Positions 6,086 to 6,568 of a DNA stretch of 6,568 bases are shown in pieces; position 1 is the first letter of the stretch; the number at the start of each line of letters is the position of its first letter. The notes under the pieces are model-generated. The model had not been told where the DNA came from and did not search any database. It worked only from the letters and a program-made list of their open reading frames with translations. The translations under genes and the position numbers were made by a program. The stretch is taken from the NCBI GenBank assembly GCA_023262305.1, contig JALRCK010000005.1, positions 14,062 to 20,629 of the forward strand, given 5' to 3'. This stretch comes from Deltaproteobacteria bacterium. GTDB taxonomy: Bacteria; Bdellovibrionota_C; UBA2361; OMII01.

Positions 6086-6568
6086 ATGAGAATAAAGCCC
6101 ATCTTTTGCGCTGTTATGGTGATCGTGAGTATCGGGACCGATGCGTTTGCGGATGACGTAACCCTCAAGTACAGAGCCCTTCAAGCTGCTAGAAGGATGG
6201 CAAGGTACGAGTCGGGTAACCAGGTCACTCCTCTCAAAAATACGACCTTTGGTGGGATATGGGGCGGACTGTACATCTTCTCTCCTCGATCAAGCACCTG
6301 CTCCACGAAGTTAACGTCATTTAATTTTCGACATGTTTTTCTGACGCAAAAAGGGAATGGGTATCTCGCCACCAACCATGACGGAGACTTCACCGGGCGT
6401 TCGCGTGACAAGGGCAGGAGGTGGGAGTTCTCAAAGGGAGTATCTTACCGCGGAGCTGCCGCGGTGATCGCTGTTGTCTATCAAAGCCTTGCACGGAATG
6501 GAGCCTCGGCTGGAACTGGGGTAGCTGTTTCTGTCAGGGGTGGGTGCACCCTTTCATGGGGAGGAAAT
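6086..6568 (+). CDS. Secreted protein of unknown function, 3' end outside the window
   Basis: The frame opens at ATG 6086 and stays open for 161 codons up to the last base of the window, so the gene is partial. GGAG at 6073-6076, nine bases before ATG, supports the start. The N-terminus is a typical Sec signal peptide: MRIK, a hydrophobic stretch to about residue 16, and a likely cut after DAFA at residue 22. Cys8 lies within the signal peptide. The mature part has many Arg, Gly, Ser and Thr residues and two cysteines, C72 and C154, which could pair. The C-terminal visible part has a hydrophobic stretch (GAAAVIAVVYQSLA, about 123-136). I do not recognise a family. With the small protein at 4774-5130 it is one of two exported unknowns in the window. 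Confidence 0.7.
   Translation, partial: MRIKPIFCAVMVIVSIGTDAFADDVTLKYRALQAARRMARYESGNQVTPLKNTTFGGIWGGLYIFSPRSSTCSTKLTSFNFRHVFLTQKGNGYLATNHDGDFTGRSRDKGRRWEFSKGVSYRGAAAVIAVVYQSLARNGASAGTGVAVSVRGGCTLSWGGN

Overview
The window looks like a bacterial chromosome segment of moderate G+C content. It carries a tRNA gene, a respiratory complex I subunit, mixed-strand genes with Shine-Dalgarno sequences, and proteins with Sec-type signal peptides. The gene set (complex I NuoA, a bacterial Thg1-like protein, a tandem AAA ATPase, a YkgJ-type cysteine-cluster remnant) would fit a proteobacterium-like lineage, perhaps one formerly grouped with the deltaproteobacteria. That placement is inference, and I cannot name the organism.

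Layout. Positions 1-184: a promoter, tRNA-Arg(UCU) and a terminator-like hairpin. Positions 197-1576 (+): nuoA, then, 9 bases on, a TTG-started gene for a membrane protein with an EEP-like (endonuclease/exonuclease/phosphatase) domain that lacks the catalytic residues; the pair looks like an operon. Positions 1623-2564 (-): a bacterial Thg1-like 3'-5' nucleotidyltransferase with a proline-rich tail. Positions 2565-2746: a divergent intergenic region with a perfect 7-bp inverted repeat. Positions 2747-4723 (+): a membrane-anchored ATPase with two intact, unusually similar AAA domains. Positions 4774-5130 (-): a small secreted protein. Positions 5285-5637 (+): a YkgJ-family pseudogene with two frameshifts. 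Positions 5638-6085: no convincing gene, but two inverted repeats, one able to form a long imperfect stem closing a 134-base element. Positions 6086-6568 (+): the start of a secreted protein cut by the window edge.

The main point of interest is the divergent pair: a template-dependent 3'-5' RNA polymerase-fold enzyme beside a membrane-tethered CDC48-like remodeller. Thg1-like proteins of bacteria are known to repair or edit tRNA 5' ends. A functional link to the ATPase is only suggested by head-to-head arrangement and must be tested by conservation of the neighbourhood. The other unusual items are the EEP-fold pseudoenzyme downstream of a nuoA that is not followed by nuoB, and the folded element at 5802-5935.
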